Shown here in pieces: positions 28,816 to 37,964 of a stretch of DNA of 64,000 nt. The notes beneath the pieces were generated by a model, which was given only the letters and a program-made list of their open reading frames with translations, was not told where the DNA came from and ran no database searches. This DNA comes from Bacillus sp. N13C7. GTDB taxonomy: Bacteria; Bacillota; Bacilli; Bacillales; Bacillaceae. The position numbers were made by a program, and so were the translations under genes. Location: NCBI RefSeq assembly GCF_026790065.1, contig NZ_JALAMO010000005.1, positions 124,001 through 188,000 of the forward strand, in the 5' to 3' direction. Each line of letters opens with the position of its first letter. The first letter of the stretch is position 1.

Positions 28816-29433
28816 ATGACGAAGCTATCAAAAAGGCAACTTGATATCCTCCGTTTTATTAAAGCAGAGGTTAAATCAAAAGGATATCCGCCTTCCGTAA
28901 GAGAAATCGGAGAGGCTGTCGGGCTTGCTTCCAGTTCAACTGTCCACGGCCATTTGGCACGTTTGGAAACAAAAGGGCTGATTAGACGGGATCCGACAAA
29001 ACCAAGAGCGATAGAAATTCTAGATGAAGAAGTAGACATTCCGCAAAGCCAGGTCGTTAATGTACCGGTCATCGGAAAAGTCACAGCGGGTTCTCCTATT
29101 ACAGCAGTAGAAAATATTGAAGAATATTTTCCGCTTCCTGACCGTATGGTTCCCCCGGATGAGCATGTATTTATGCTGGAGATTATGGGAGACAGTATGA
29201 TTGATGCTGGTATTCTCGATAAGGATTATGTCATCGTTAAACAGCAAAACACTGCGAACAACGGGGAAATTGTAGTGGCGATGACAGAAGATGACGAAGC
29301 TACGGTAAAGCGTTTCTATAAAGAAGATACTCATATTCGCTTACAGCCTGAAAACCCAACGATGGAACCTATCATCTTACAGAATGTCAGCATTCTAGGC
29401 AAGGTGATTGGCGTGTTCAGAACGGTCCATTAA
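28816..29433 (+). CDS. lexA: SOS repressor LexA (DinR)
   Basis: A 205-residue repressor. The N-terminal winged helix (1-65) includes [20 protein letters not shown], which reads the SOS box. The self-cleavage site is Ala91-Gly92 in GKVTAGSPI; the catalytic dyad is Ser127 ([11 protein letters not shown]) and Lys165 (DEATVKRFY). RecA filaments trigger cleavage. The ATG at 28816, after GAGGTG, gives the B. subtilis length. Divergent from the yneA operon it controls. Confidence 0.97.
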   Translation: MTKLSKRQLDILRFIKAEVKSKGYPPSVREIGEAVGLASSSTVHGHLARLETKGLIRRDPTKPRAIEILDEEVDIPQSQVVNVPVIGKVTAGSPITAVENIEEYFPLPDRMVPPDEHVFMLEIMGDSMIDAGILDKDYVIVKQQNTANNGEIVVAMTEDDEATVKRFYKEDTHIRLQPENPTMEPIILQNVSILGKVIGVFRTVH

Positions 29434-29790
29434 CCTATTGATCTATCATTATGAAATAACCCCCTCTTCCTTTACGGAGAGGGGGTTTGTTGTTCAAAAA
29501 AAGCAGGCTCGCCCTGACTTTTAGGAGCGAGCCTGAATAGGAGGAAAAAGAACATCATGTTTACACCATAATTATCCATCAAACAATTGTTGAAGTCAAG
29601 AAATTTTCTTTCCTTTAGGAAACTTTTATCAGAATGCTATCTGTTTAAATAATTAGACGGCATCTTCTTAAAAATGTTTCATTCTTTTAGGGCGTGGAAT
29701 GATTAGGCTTAAAGTTTATTTAAGGAGCGTAAAAATTGAATTATTGTGAAAATTTAGTACATAGTATAGTTAGTTCAGTTTTTTCTAAAA
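29434..29790. other. intergenic region after lexA
   Basis: Contains the lexA terminator, a second strong hairpin followed by a ribosome binding site and a five-codon frame, and otherwise AT-rich DNA without a gene. Confidence 0.5.
29456..29492 (+). terminator. lexA terminator
   Basis: AACCCCCTCTTCC and GGAGAGGGGGTTT arms after lexA. Confidence 0.85.
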
Positions 29791-29826
29791 AAACAGCTCA
29801 CTCTCCTTTATTATAGTGAGCTTAAC
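29790..29826 (-). terminator. fosB terminator
   Basis: On the minus strand AGCTCACTA pairs with AGTGAGCT, followed by a run of seven T. It lies about 140 bases after the fosB stop. Confidence 0.7.
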
Positions 29827-29963
29827 GTTTCAATATGTTCAGCTTATTAGCACCCGTGTGTCGGTTTTTATGTTGAGTTCCAGACTTTATGGTAAATGGC
29901 ATCACAAAATCGTTAATACCAGTGCTGGTTCAGTTTTTTTCAATCACTTTATGTTAAGTTTGT

Positions 29964-30386
29964 TCATTCATAAAATTCCATATGTGTTTTTTCCTGTTTG
30001 TAATAACAAAGTCTGTCTTGAAGGGTTCCGGTATGAAATTCAAATTTATGGCCGTCAGGGTCTGTAAAATAAATCGATTTTCGATCGCGTTCATCTCGTT
30101 CTCTGCCAGGCAGAATATTGACATGATGCCTATTTAATTTTGCTGATATGTCCTCAAAATCCCGCTCTTCAATCGTAAAAGCAATATGGGTGTAAGACGC
30201 CTTAATGTCATTTCTCGGAATGTCTGGTTCTTCATTAAGCGCAAGCCAAATGCCATTTAAATCAAAATAAGCTGTCGTTCTGCCCTTTACCAGAAGCTTG
30301 GCATCAAACACGTTTTCATAAAAATCAATTGAAGAATCCAGATGAGAAACTGAAAATAACAAATGATTGAGTCCTTTGACCTTCAC
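29964..30386 (-). CDS. fosB: bacillithiol transferase, fosfomycin resistance (FosB)
   Basis: A 140-residue vicinal-oxygen-chelate metalloenzyme that adds bacillithiol to fosfomycin and opens its epoxide. Metal ligands are expected at His7 ([15 protein letters not shown]), the His in [12 protein letters not shown] and the Glu in [12 protein letters not shown]; the fosfomycin-binding [19 protein letters not shown] is present. A perfect sigma-W promoter stands upstream, matching its known induction by cell envelope stress. Confidence 0.94.
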   Translation of the reverse strand: MKVKGLNHLLFSVSHLDSSIDFYENVFDAKLLVKGRTTAYFDLNGIWLALNEEPDIPRNDIKASYTHIAFTIEERDFEDISAKLNRHHVNILPGRERDERDRKSIYFTDPDGHKFEFHTGTLQDRLCYYKQEKTHMEFYE

Positions 30387-30421
30387 AAATCATCCCCCCT
30401 TGCAAGCTAATCATCTATATG

Positions 30422-30447
30422 TACGATTGTTTACTTGGAAAGTTTCA
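30422..30447 (-). promoter_or_regulatory. sigma-W promoter of fosB
   Basis: TGAAAC and CGTA boxes separated by 16 bases on the minus strand, about 40 bases before the fosB start. This fits the ECF sigma-W consensus exactly. Confidence 0.85.
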
Positions 30448-30562
30448 TACCGCAGCAAAAAATACCAGTGTAAACAAAATCGGATTGTTCAAAATAATAA
30501 CTGCAACTAATTAGGCTTTACGAGCCAGGAGTTTCCTCAAAAATAACAATTTAGGTGGTCAA

Positions 30563-31015
30563 ATGAAACATATCATTGCACTTGCTTCCAAGATTGCTCT
30601 CACTCTTGCCCTTTTATATGTGATTCTGGACAGATTCTATCACGCACCCTTTTTAAGCGTGCTGTTTATTGCATTTTTCTTAGGCTTTGTCTCTTATCTT
30701 TCCGGTGACATGATCGTCCTTCCGAGAACAAACAATATTACAGCTTCATTGGCTGACTTTGGACTTTCATTTGTTATTCTTTGGGTCTTTGTTTTGACCC
30801 AAACAAGAAATGATTTCTCACCGTTTGCAGCCGCTCTTCTCTCCGCTGCCTGTCTTACTGTATTTGAATATTTTTTTCATCGGTATTTGCTGAAAAATGT
30901 ACTGGATGAAACCTTCCGAAATGAGCTGACAGCCAAGGATAACACTCTGCAATATCAAACAGAAGCCGCAGGCGAGCTGTTTCCTGACGTTCCAAAAGAG
31001 CAGCAAGAGGAGTAG
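30563..31015 (+). CDS. yndM: DUF2512 membrane protein (YndM)
   Basis: A 150-residue protein with four transmembrane segments in the first 110 residues (for example IALTLALLYVILDRFYHAPF and FIAFFLGFVSYLSGDMIVL) and a hydrophilic acidic C-terminal tail. The YLSGDMIVLPRTNN stretch is typical for the family. TTAGGTGG precedes the ATG. Function unknown. Confidence 0.88.
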   Translation: MKHIIALASKIALTLALLYVILDRFYHAPFLSVLFIAFFLGFVSYLSGDMIVLPRTNNITASLADFGLSFVILWVFVLTQTRNDFSPFAAALLSAACLTVFEYFFHRYLLKNVLDETFRNELTAKDNTLQYQTEAAGELFPDVPKEQQEE

Positions 31016-31046
31016 GAGGCTGGCTGATCGCCTCCTATTTTTCAGT
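31012..31046. terminator. terminator between yndM and yndL
   Basis: AGGAGGC and GCCTCCT arms followed by T residues on the plus strand. Confidence 0.75.
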
Positions 31047-31800
31047 AGTTGCTTTTTAAAAAGCTGGACATCACTTCTGTAAAATCATAAAACCTCTCAT
31101 TTTGAGTACCAGATCTGCTTTCTAAAGAAAAGATGCCGAACATAGATTTTCTAAAACCCGTGCTCATTTCTAACTGGATACTCAGACCTGTTTTTGATTT
31201 GTTTGCAATGTTATTCGGACTTACGCCCGCATGAGGATGGTCGGTACTGAGCAATACGGCAGGAAAACCAGCATTTTGCAGCTTTTCAACTAAGTCTGCC
31301 GCTCTTACGCGATCTGTACCGCCGACCTCGATCTGCTGATCTTCTTCTGCATACCCGTGTAATGAAATGACATAGTCATGACTTCCCGTCATCTTCAGGG
31401 CCCGAGGCTCATCAAAATGCGTGCTTGTAATATGCAGCACTGAGTTTCCTGACGATTGTAAGCCTTCAAATAAATACATCGAATACTCTTTGCTGAGCTC
31501 TCTCGCTATTTCACTTGTCCCGCCTTCAATACCTCCTCCATGAATCGCTAAAACAAGGACAGAGCTGCCGGCTTCCTTCGTAACAATGCCGTAATCAGAA
31601 GGATCTTCATTGTTTTTTAATTCCTCAAAATTCTGATATACATCTTCAGCATATATTGAAGAAATCGGAGTGAACACCATAATAACAAACAACAATTTTA
31701 CAATTTTAAGAGTTGATGGAAAACGTTTGGCTATGTTACAATCAACATGCTTCAAGGAATGGAGCAAACGGCGGAGCAGGGATACTTTGGCCGGTTTCAT
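31042..31800 (-). CDS. yndL: phage-type poly-gamma-glutamate hydrolase (YndL)
   Basis: A 252-residue secreted or membrane-attached zinc hydrolase of the PghP family, which cuts poly-gamma-glutamate. After a long N-terminal region with a hydrophobic segment (KLLFVIMVFTPISSIYA, about 37-53) comes a carboxypeptidase-like fold. Likely zinc ligands are in LAIHGGGIEGGTSE (His and Glu) and YVISLHGYAEED (His). The relation to phage enzymes suggests an old acquisition. The start is uncertain, as no strong ribosome binding site precedes the first ATG. Confidence 0.85.
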   Translation of the reverse strand: MKPAKVSLLRRLLHSLKHVDCNIAKRFPSTLKIVKLLFVIMVFTPISSIYAEDVYQNFEELKNNEDPSDYGIVTKEAGSSVLVLAIHGGGIEGGTSEIARELSKEYSMYLFEGLQSSGNSVLHITSTHFDEPRALKMTGSHDYVISLHGYAEEDQQIEVGGTDRVRAADLVEKLQNAGFPAVLLSTDHPHAGVSPNNIANKSKTGLSIQLEMSTGFRKSMFGIFSLESRSGTQNERFYDFTEVMSSFLKSNY

Positions 31801-31989
31801 CTACTCCGCCTCTAAGTCCAAAACAGGATGTCGGTTTCTTTGAGGCTTTAGCACGAATTCTCTCGTCCTCCTTGTTAAATTTTTGTTAAATTCACAATAT
31901 TATATACCATTAGCCCGGGCGCTGTTCTTCTCATTTTTGAATTTATGAAAAGTATGTGGCACCACCTTTCCCCCAATTCCCATATCAAA

Positions 31990-32035
31990 CAGAAAAAAAC
32001 GCACCTGCCCTTTGGCCTGTGCATTTTTACTTTTT
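31990..32035 (-). terminator. yndK terminator (weak)
   Basis: A GCAC and GTGC stem with an interrupted loop and a T-rich tail on the minus strand; weaker than the others in the window. Confidence 0.4.
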
Positions 32036-32338
32036 TTTCATTCTTCTTTTCTTTGCTTTATTCAGTTTCATGATATTTTTTTCAATTATTTTTATTCTTC
32101 GCCTTTGCGGAATTGTTTTCACTTCACGATAAACAGCGATAAAACCGCTTAATGTCACTGCTGTGATGTAAAGGACACGGCTTTTAATAAACCGGTCAGC
32201 GCGTCCATGAACAGCCGCCTCTTTTTCCAGCCTCTCGATCACATCTTTATCAAACAGCTGATCGACATACACTTGTTTCACTCCCACTGCAAATCCCGCA
32301 GCCAGCCAAAGAATCAGAAATAAACTGATATAAAACAT
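32027..32338 (-). CDS. yndK: hypothetical membrane protein (YndK position)
   Basis: A 103-residue protein with an N-terminal hydrophobic segment (ISLFLILWLAAGFAVGVKQV), a middle hydrophobic stretch (VLYITAVTLSGFIAVYREV) and a strongly basic tail. AAGGAAGG precedes the ATG. It lies between yndJ and yndL, the place of yndK in B. subtilis; the name rests on synteny only. Function unknown. Confidence 0.65.
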   Translation of the reverse strand: MFYISLFLILWLAAGFAVGVKQVYVDQLFDKDVIERLEKEAAVHGRADRFIKSRVLYITAVTLSGFIAVYREVKTIPQRRRIKIIEKNIMKLNKAKKRRMKKK

Positions 32339-32429
32339 GATAATATCCTTCCTTTCCGATCTAGATGCCGAATGGGAATGCGGCTGATCAAATCGTCAAA
32401 CAGCGTCAGACGAAGCCCCCTTTTTTGTA

Positions 32430-34070
32430 TTAGGTTCTTACATTTGGGCGGGCAATATGTGTGATGCTGTAATGAACGGTTAAAAATTTTAATCCAAACA
32501 GCCACATATGATGAACAGCGGTTAATCTATTGTCATGAGCAGCTATCAGAAAGGTTTCAGATAAAGGAAGCGGACAAGTTCCCGCTCCGGTTTGCAGATA
32601 AATCCCCTCATCTCCTGCTCCGCTTTTTCTCCGTCTGCTTGTCAAAACCAGCTTCTCCTGATGATGATAAGGCTTTAAAATGCCTGTCATGCTGCTGAAT
32701 GGAAGCGGGAGACAGATGTTCATATACCCTTCTCCGTTTGAACGATACACTGAATATAGTGCGGTAAAAATGGTTTCGTTTTTTTCATTTGTTCTGATCC
32801 AGGCACGCACTTTGTTTCTTCCGTCTTTTTTCGAATTGACACCTTTTATTGTACTGTACATTCTATACCAGTCAGGGTTCGTTGACAGATGGAGCTGGCC
32901 GGTTCGCCTGCTGAACCATTCGTAAGCAATTGCAAACGGCCGAAACCACATGCTCCACATCACTTTTGCTTTTACATCATAATCAATGGTTTGTTCATAA
33001 AATGATACAATGAGCGGTGCAAGTCTTTCTGGTGAAAAATCTTTTGAACGAAGGCTTCCCATATCATCCACAAGCCCTCTGTATCGAGCATTACTTTCGG
33101 CTTGAATGTTAGCTAAAAAGTCTTTTCCTATCCTTCTTTTTCCGTAGATACGGCTGAATGTCTTTACGCTGTCAGCATCTAAAGCCTTCGGAGCTTCTAT
33201 TCTCCATCCTATGAGAGCGGGCAATATAACAGCGAACGCGTTGACAAAACCGTGAATCCAAATCATCTGATGAATCGTCAATGTTATTTCTTGACGAAAT
33301 ACACCAAATGAATAAATCATCGAGAAAGTGATCGTGATCATTAAAACGGCCGAGGAAAGCCGAATAAGAATTTTCCCCGTCTTGCTGCGAAAAGCTGTGG
33401 TGAACACCAAAAAAGCGTGAAGATAAAGCGCCGCCATATAGATGCCAACCGCAATGACATCAAGTGTTTTTGAATATGTAATGCCAAGCGCGATAAGAAG
33501 GGGCGACAGCAAAATCACCCATGTTATCCAACTGTGCAACATTCGATTTTTTCTGGTGATTCTTCCAAGCAAGCCGTTAAAGATCGGGATCAGAAAAGCT
33601 GAATAGTGAAAGTGGACAGCCGTCAGCAAGATGATGAGAGAACCAAATTGCATGATCTGCAAATGTGCAGCATAAGCAACAAACCAAAATCCTCCACCCG
33701 CCAAATAGATAAGCCCAAACAAAACTGATGTCTCTTCAATTCTATGTATCTTTGTTTTCCAAAGACGAAGAATCCCGTACAATGCCAGAAAAACGGTGTA
33801 CATCCACCAGATCAGAGCGAAACCTCCGTTGTCTGTCACAAGAGCGAGCATCGCAAAGAAAGCGGCTGCCGGATAGCACTGTATTAACCAAGGTTCCAGG
33901 GATTGAGCAGCCCGAAGCGGTGATTGACGAAAGACAAAAGGAAAAATTCCCGGCACGAAAAACAGTATAGATAACAAAACGAGTGCCTCTGCCACTGATA
34001 TATGGGGTGCTTCCGCTGCAAGAAATCCTATAAAGCAAAGCGTACTGATTATGCCATTTCGTTTTAGCAT
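32430..34070 (-). CDS. yndJ: large uncharacterised membrane protein (YndJ)
   Basis: A 546-residue protein with about nine or ten hydrophobic segments in the first 270 residues (for example ALVLLSILFFVPGIFPFVF and WITWVILLSPLLIALGIT) and a soluble C-terminal half (about 300-546). No catalytic motif is recognised. Its ATG lies inside the last codons of yndH (ATGCTAA overlap), so translation is coupled. Third gene of yndG-yndH-yndJ. Role unknown. Confidence 0.88.
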   Translation of the reverse strand: MLKRNGIISTLCFIGFLAAEAPHISVAEALVLLSILFFVPGIFPFVFRQSPLRAAQSLEPWLIQCYPAAAFFAMLALVTDNGGFALIWWMYTVFLALYGILRLWKTKIHRIEETSVLFGLIYLAGGGFWFVAYAAHLQIMQFGSLIILLTAVHFHYSAFLIPIFNGLLGRITRKNRMLHSWITWVILLSPLLIALGITYSKTLDVIAVGIYMAALYLHAFLVFTTAFRSKTGKILIRLSSAVLMITITFSMIYSFGVFRQEITLTIHQMIWIHGFVNAFAVILPALIGWRIEAPKALDADSVKTFSRIYGKRRIGKDFLANIQAESNARYRGLVDDMGSLRSKDFSPERLAPLIVSFYEQTIDYDVKAKVMWSMWFRPFAIAYEWFSRRTGQLHLSTNPDWYRMYSTIKGVNSKKDGRNKVRAWIRTNEKNETIFTALYSVYRSNGEGYMNICLPLPFSSMTGILKPYHHQEKLVLTSRRRKSGAGDEGIYLQTGAGTCPLPLSETFLIAAHDNRLTAVHHMWLFGLKFLTVHYSITHIARPNVRT

Positions 34071-34684
34071 GTTTCTCTCTCTTCTTCCTGAAACGTTCCT
34101 TTATAAAAGAAAAGAGTGCCGAGAATGGTATTTTGCACATGCACTTGAATGGTGAAGCAATTCTTGCTTTCGTCAAACGTTTCGCAAACAACGGATGTAC
34201 CGGTCAGCCATTTGGGCAGTGGTATTCTTTTGCCGCCTATCAACAGCCATTGCTTTCCCGACGTAATCGTAAGAGAGCCGTCAGGAGATGCCTCGAATGC
34301 TAAAACAGACAGCAGAAGATGAGGTCTGCCAAAGAAATCTAGTATTCTGTCTTCTTTTTCGTCGTATACCATTATCGCGTCAAAAAAACGTTTTTTGCCT
34401 TTGAAAAAGAATGTACGATTCCATTCTATCCCGACCTGTTCCTGATTCAAAAGACAAGTTCTATTTTGTATCATAAAAGGAATATCTCTGCCTCTTTCTG
34501 AAAAGAAGCATCTAAAAAAAACACCCAGCTTTAACAGCATTCTAACCAGAAAAGAGCCCCCGCTTATTTCTGACATCGTTCCTGTCCCGCTGAATGTATG
34601 AGATGCATCTAATTGATAGCGTTTTTGCAGCTTGGGGTGGAGCATATGATAGTTATTGATCGTTTTTTCATAAATCGAACTCAC
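34064..34684 (-). CDS. yndH: DUF4166 protein (YndH)
   Basis: About 206 residues if the GTG at 34684 is used, four bases after the yndG stop; a frame from 34723 would overlap yndG and lacks a ribosome binding site. The body has TFSGTGTMSEISGG, RDIPFMIQNRTCLLNQEQVG and WNRTFFFKGKKRFFDAIM, the DUF4166 pattern. In other bacteria this domain is found fused to saccharopine-dehydrogenase-like proteins, hinting at work on a lipid or membrane-linked substrate. Between yndG and yndJ and coupled to both. Confidence 0.83.
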   Translation of the reverse strand: MSSIYEKTINNYHMLHPKLQKRYQLDASHTFSGTGTMSEISGGSFLVRMLLKLGVFFRCFFSERGRDIPFMIQNRTCLLNQEQVGIEWNRTFFFKGKKRFFDAIMVYDEKEDRILDFFGRPHLLLSVLAFEASPDGSLTITSGKQWLLIGGKRIPLPKWLTGTSVVCETFDESKNCFTIQVHVQNTILGTLFFYKGTFQEEERETC

Positions 34685-34688
34685 AATG

Positions 34689-35483
34689 TCACTTCTTTCT
34701 CTTTCGTTTTGTGTGCCGGGCACTGGGGAGTTGAAGACTAAGAACGCCGCTTACCGCAGAAAAGACACTCAACAGAATCAATAAAAATGCCTCAGAGCCT
34801 AGAAAAGCCAATCCAGCAAAAATACAAGCCTGGACAGCATGAATGAACCATTTTCCCTTGAAAGGAATCAACCACAAAATTCCCCATCCTATCTCCGCTG
34901 TTCTTGTAAAAATGCTTGTTTCAAGACCTGTAAAGCCTTGATAAAACCAAAACAGACTGAAAAACAGACACATTAATAAATAGACGATAGCAAGTCGAAT
35001 GAAGCGTTTCGGATGTTTATTTTGCTCAATCCAAAGCCTTAAGGCATCAAAGCTCCATGCGGTTGCCCAGCCGAGCAGCGGCCGAAATAATAAATGATCA
35101 ATCCATCTTCCCGGCAGTCCGTATGCTGTTTTGTATTGGTACTGTGTTAAAAACGTTATTTTCCCGTTGTCTCGCTGTATGTACTTCCAATAACCGCTGC
35201 CATGCTGAATCAGAGATAGCGGATGATCAGAGCCAAAAGCCAGAGAGGAAACTCTTTCCGATGAATATTCGTTAAAAACACCAGCTGTTTCTCCTGTACC
35301 TGACACCTTTAATCCAAAGCCTATCCTCGTCTCATAAAGAAACTTCTGCTGCTTATGCAAGTATGTGATATTGGTAAACCGGAGGTCCCATTCCTTATGC
35401 AGCGATGGGTTTTGCGTATATTCCCAGAGCTTGTCCAGATCAGATGTCATTTCGATTTCTACATAAATCGGTTTCTGCCTCAC
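34689..35483 (-). CDS. yndG: SRPBCC/DoxX-like membrane protein (YndG)
   Basis: A 264-residue fusion of a soluble N-terminal domain that reads like a START/SRPBCC ligand-binding fold (residues 1-150, with SLHKEWDLRFTNITYL) and a C-terminal four-helix membrane part (about 160-250, DoxX-like) with a basic tail. First gene of the yndGHJ operon. AGGAGGGG precedes the ATG. The domain calls are from pattern and hydropathy, so moderate. Function unknown. Confidence 0.83.
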   Translation of the reverse strand: MRQKPIYVEIEMTSDLDKLWEYTQNPSLHKEWDLRFTNITYLHKQQKFLYETRIGFGLKVSGTGETAGVFNEYSSERVSSLAFGSDHPLSLIQHGSGYWKYIQRDNGKITFLTQYQYKTAYGLPGRWIDHLLFRPLLGWATAWSFDALRLWIEQNKHPKRFIRLAIVYLLMCLFFSLFWFYQGFTGLETSIFTRTAEIGWGILWLIPFKGKWFIHAVQACIFAGLAFLGSEAFLLILLSVFSAVSGVLSLQLPSARHTKRKRKK

Positions 35484-35587
35484 AGCCCCTCCTCCCTTCT
35501 ATTTCAAGCAATTCCTATATTAGCATATTGATCATTATATAAAAGACATATCTCCCAAAAAAAGTATTATCAACCTAAATCATGCAT

Positions 35588-35622
35588 AGAAAAAAGAAGA
35601 GATGTTTTCTTCTCTTCTTTTA
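35588..35622 (-). terminator. yndDEF terminator
   Basis: AAGAAGAGA and TCTCTTCTTTT arms after the yndF gene on the minus strand. Confidence 0.75.
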
Positions 35623-35639
35623 GAGCTCTTTTTGATTCA

Positions 35640-36854
35640 TTACTGTGTTTTAACTGTACCGTAATGTGTAATTGTGGCATTTACACTGTACGTGATGTCA
35701 GCCTTACTGAAGGTGTCATCCCAGTTATTTTTCACCTTTTTCCATAAGTGAGGATGCTTAACTCTTAATGATTCATCAAAACCAGCAACATCTGCTTTAT
35801 AATCATGCTGGATCTTTGTTAATACATCACCGACTATTTTCTTTATTTCGTTTTCGGTATTTGTTTCAATCCGTTTAATAAACTGGGTATTCAAGGCCTC
35901 TTTTGTGTTCCAGTTTTCAACTAAATCCCCTTCTGATTCAATATCGACATGAAATGAAATATCCTTTCCTTTTACGATGGGCTTGATTTTACTTTTTATA
36001 TAATTGATATCGTACGCAATCACGTGTTTGCTCTTTTTATCATAGCTTTTCACAACTCCGCCTTTTCCTTCCCCGGTAATCCATGTAATCCCCTCAGTTT
36101 CATATTCGTTTAAAGTGCCGATCATTTTTTTAGACTTCCCGCTGATTACCGCTGCTCCGGAATATTTGATTGCTCCATTCGCCGCAACCACATTTTGCAG
36201 TAAGAAATTGCTCCCGGAATGAAGTTTACCAATAAGTTTCGCGAGTGTCACAGGAGGAAGAATTCTGGAAACTTTATGTTCATTTTCACCTAACCCAACC
36301 AGCCGAAAAGCCGGAATTTCACCGCTTTCTTTCAGCTGGAGGGCTTCCCTCGCCTCCCCTTTTGCAGATAAAACGAGACAGCTCAGCCTGATTTCATTAT
36401 CACGAAAAAATTGATCCAGCATTTCGTTGATAGGATATGTACGCAGCACATCTTCACTCATGACAATAACTTTTAAATGCGGGCTAAACACTTCACGGTC
36501 CCTTCTTAACGCAACCTCGCTTCCGATCTGCTGTAACGAATCTCCTGTTTCGCTAATATTAATATATGCTTTTTGTGCTCCTTGTCCGCCACCGCTTCCC
36601 CCGCTTGTCCCCGCACCCGCCGCTTTTTCATTAACAAATTGATAGGTCAGCGTTATGTTGTCTTTTTTTGGATAGCTCCCGCCCTCTTCTTTTAACTCTT
36701 TTTCAATGTTTGTTTCTTTTCCTTTATCAATTGCGATAGCGAATGTGAGACCAAGCTCTTCTATTTCCCGGCTGCTCCAGCACCCTGTTACGCAAAACAT
36801 CATCAGACATAATATAACGAGAACGGACACTGGATGTTTTATTTTACTATTCAC
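35640..36854 (-). CDS. yndF: germinant receptor subunit C, lipoprotein (YndF)
   Basis: A 404-residue GerAC-family lipoprotein of the spore inner membrane. The signal peptide ends in a lipobox (MFCVTGCWSSREIEELGL) giving a lipid-modified Cys25. The GerAC domain follows, with GLTFAIAIDKGKE and the conserved SRILPPVTLAKL. A low-complexity glycine-rich stretch sits near residues 78-90. Third gene after yndD and yndE; its ATG overlaps the end of yndE. Confidence 0.93.
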   Translation of the reverse strand: MNSKIKHPVSVLVILCLMMFCVTGCWSSREIEELGLTFAIAIDKGKETNIEKELKEEGGSYPKKDNITLTYQFVNEKAAGAGTSGGSGGGQGAQKAYINISETGDSLQQIGSEVALRRDREVFSPHLKVIVMSEDVLRTYPINEMLDQFFRDNEIRLSCLVLSAKGEAREALQLKESGEIPAFRLVGLGENEHKVSRILPPVTLAKLIGKLHSGSNFLLQNVVAANGAIKYSGAAVISGKSKKMIGTLNEYETEGITWITGEGKGGVVKSYDKKSKHVIAYDINYIKSKIKPIVKGKDISFHVDIESEGDLVENWNTKEALNTQFIKRIETNTENEIKKIVGDVLTKIQHDYKADVAGFDESLRVKHPHLWKKVKNNWDDTFSKADITYSVNATITHYGTVKTQ

Positions 36855-37935
36855 CTCTTTTCCTCCATTTCGATATGACTAAAAGCAAAATCGGCAAAGC
36901 GCCAAATATATACAAAGCCATATGACTGACCATATCGCCCAAAATAAACACATCATTTTCATTTTTCGGCATGCAAGAGAGAATATAAATAACAGGAAGC
37001 AGCCCAAACATACATGAAATGGGTTTCTTTTTGAAAACTTGCGAGACGCCTAAAGATGCTGCATAAAAAGTGATAATAAACGTGGCAAAAAGCTGCATAA
37101 TCCAAATGACTAGCAAAAATGATTCAAACCGTTCAAATATTAAACCCGGTATTTCAAAACTTCTCATCAGGTCAAGCCCCGGCCATGTTCTCGTCACGAC
37201 ACCATCAACTGACAGTGCACCGATGACCATAATCAGTGTAATGATATAAAAACACGTTACAACCCCTGTCCCTATGAATACCGCTTTCACTGCATTCTTC
37301 GGCTTCTTCATAAATGCGACTAAAATGAGCATAATTTCTGAACACGTAAATGAAAGGGTCGTTGTTTTAACTCCTTTGAGAACCGGCATGATTCCATTTC
37401 CCAATACAGGGCGCAAATTATTGACCTCAAATATACCTATACTCATGAGCGCCACCGTTAAAAAGATGATGACCGTAATCGGAAAGATCATTTCAAAAAG
37501 CCGGGCAATGGGATCGAGCCCTTGTGTAATCGAATAAAGCCCAATCCAAAGAACTGTCATAATAATGGCCCAAGCTGGTGTCCCTTCAAGGAGAAAAAAC
37601 TCAACAATTTCAGACATTACTCTGATTTCAAATGCACCGAGTGCCAGAAAATAAGCAATAAAAACCATACTGATCAAACGGCCGAGCCACTTTCCTACAA
37701 TATGTCCTGAATATTCATAAAAGGTCTCTTCAGGATACTGCTGGCTTAATTTAACTATTATGATCCCGGCTATTACCGCAATGACTCCGCCTAATAAAAC
37801 TGAAATCCATCCATCAGGAGATTTCGTTTGTTCTGTTACTGTACGGGGGAGTGTAAGAACTCCGGCAGCCAGCATATAATTAATGATGATAATCGTTGCC
37901 TGAGCGGTTGTGATTTTACTGGTTGGGCTGAACAT
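36847..37935 (-). CDS. yndE: germinant receptor subunit B, transporter-like (YndE)
   Basis: A 362-residue membrane protein of the GerAB family (APC transporter superfamily, Spore_permease) with ten predicted helices, starting ISTTAQA-like (KITTAQATIIIINYMLAAGV). It probably forms the germinant-binding channel part of the receptor. It lies 29 bases after yndD and overlaps yndF by eight bases. Confidence 0.93.
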   Translation of the reverse strand: MFSPTSKITTAQATIIIINYMLAAGVLTLPRTVTEQTKSPDGWISVLLGGVIAVIAGIIIVKLSQQYPEETFYEYSGHIVGKWLGRLISMVFIAYFLALGAFEIRVMSEIVEFFLLEGTPAWAIIMTVLWIGLYSITQGLDPIARLFEMIFPITVIIFLTVALMSIGIFEVNNLRPVLGNGIMPVLKGVKTTTLSFTCSEIMLILVAFMKKPKNAVKAVFIGTGVVTCFYIITLIMVIGALSVDGVVTRTWPGLDLMRSFEIPGLIFERFESFLLVIWIMQLFATFIITFYAASLGVSQVFKKKPISCMFGLLPVIYILSCMPKNENDVFILGDMVSHMALYIFGALPILLLVISKWRKRGE

Positions 37936-37964
37936 AAGACTCTATCACCATCCTGTGGAGTTCG

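Noticed and set aside
29816-30067. 83-residue plus-strand frame before fosB
   Set aside because: Starts inside the fosB terminator and overlaps the end of fosB on the other strand; no supporting signal.
34684-34723. YndH start at 34723
   Set aside because: Overlaps yndG by 35 bases without a ribosome binding site; the GTG at 34684 right after the yndG stop is more natural.
36590-36620. Glycine-rich GC-rich stretch in yndF as a possible insertion
   Set aside because: In frame and a common low-complexity linker in GerAC proteins; no sign of disruption.
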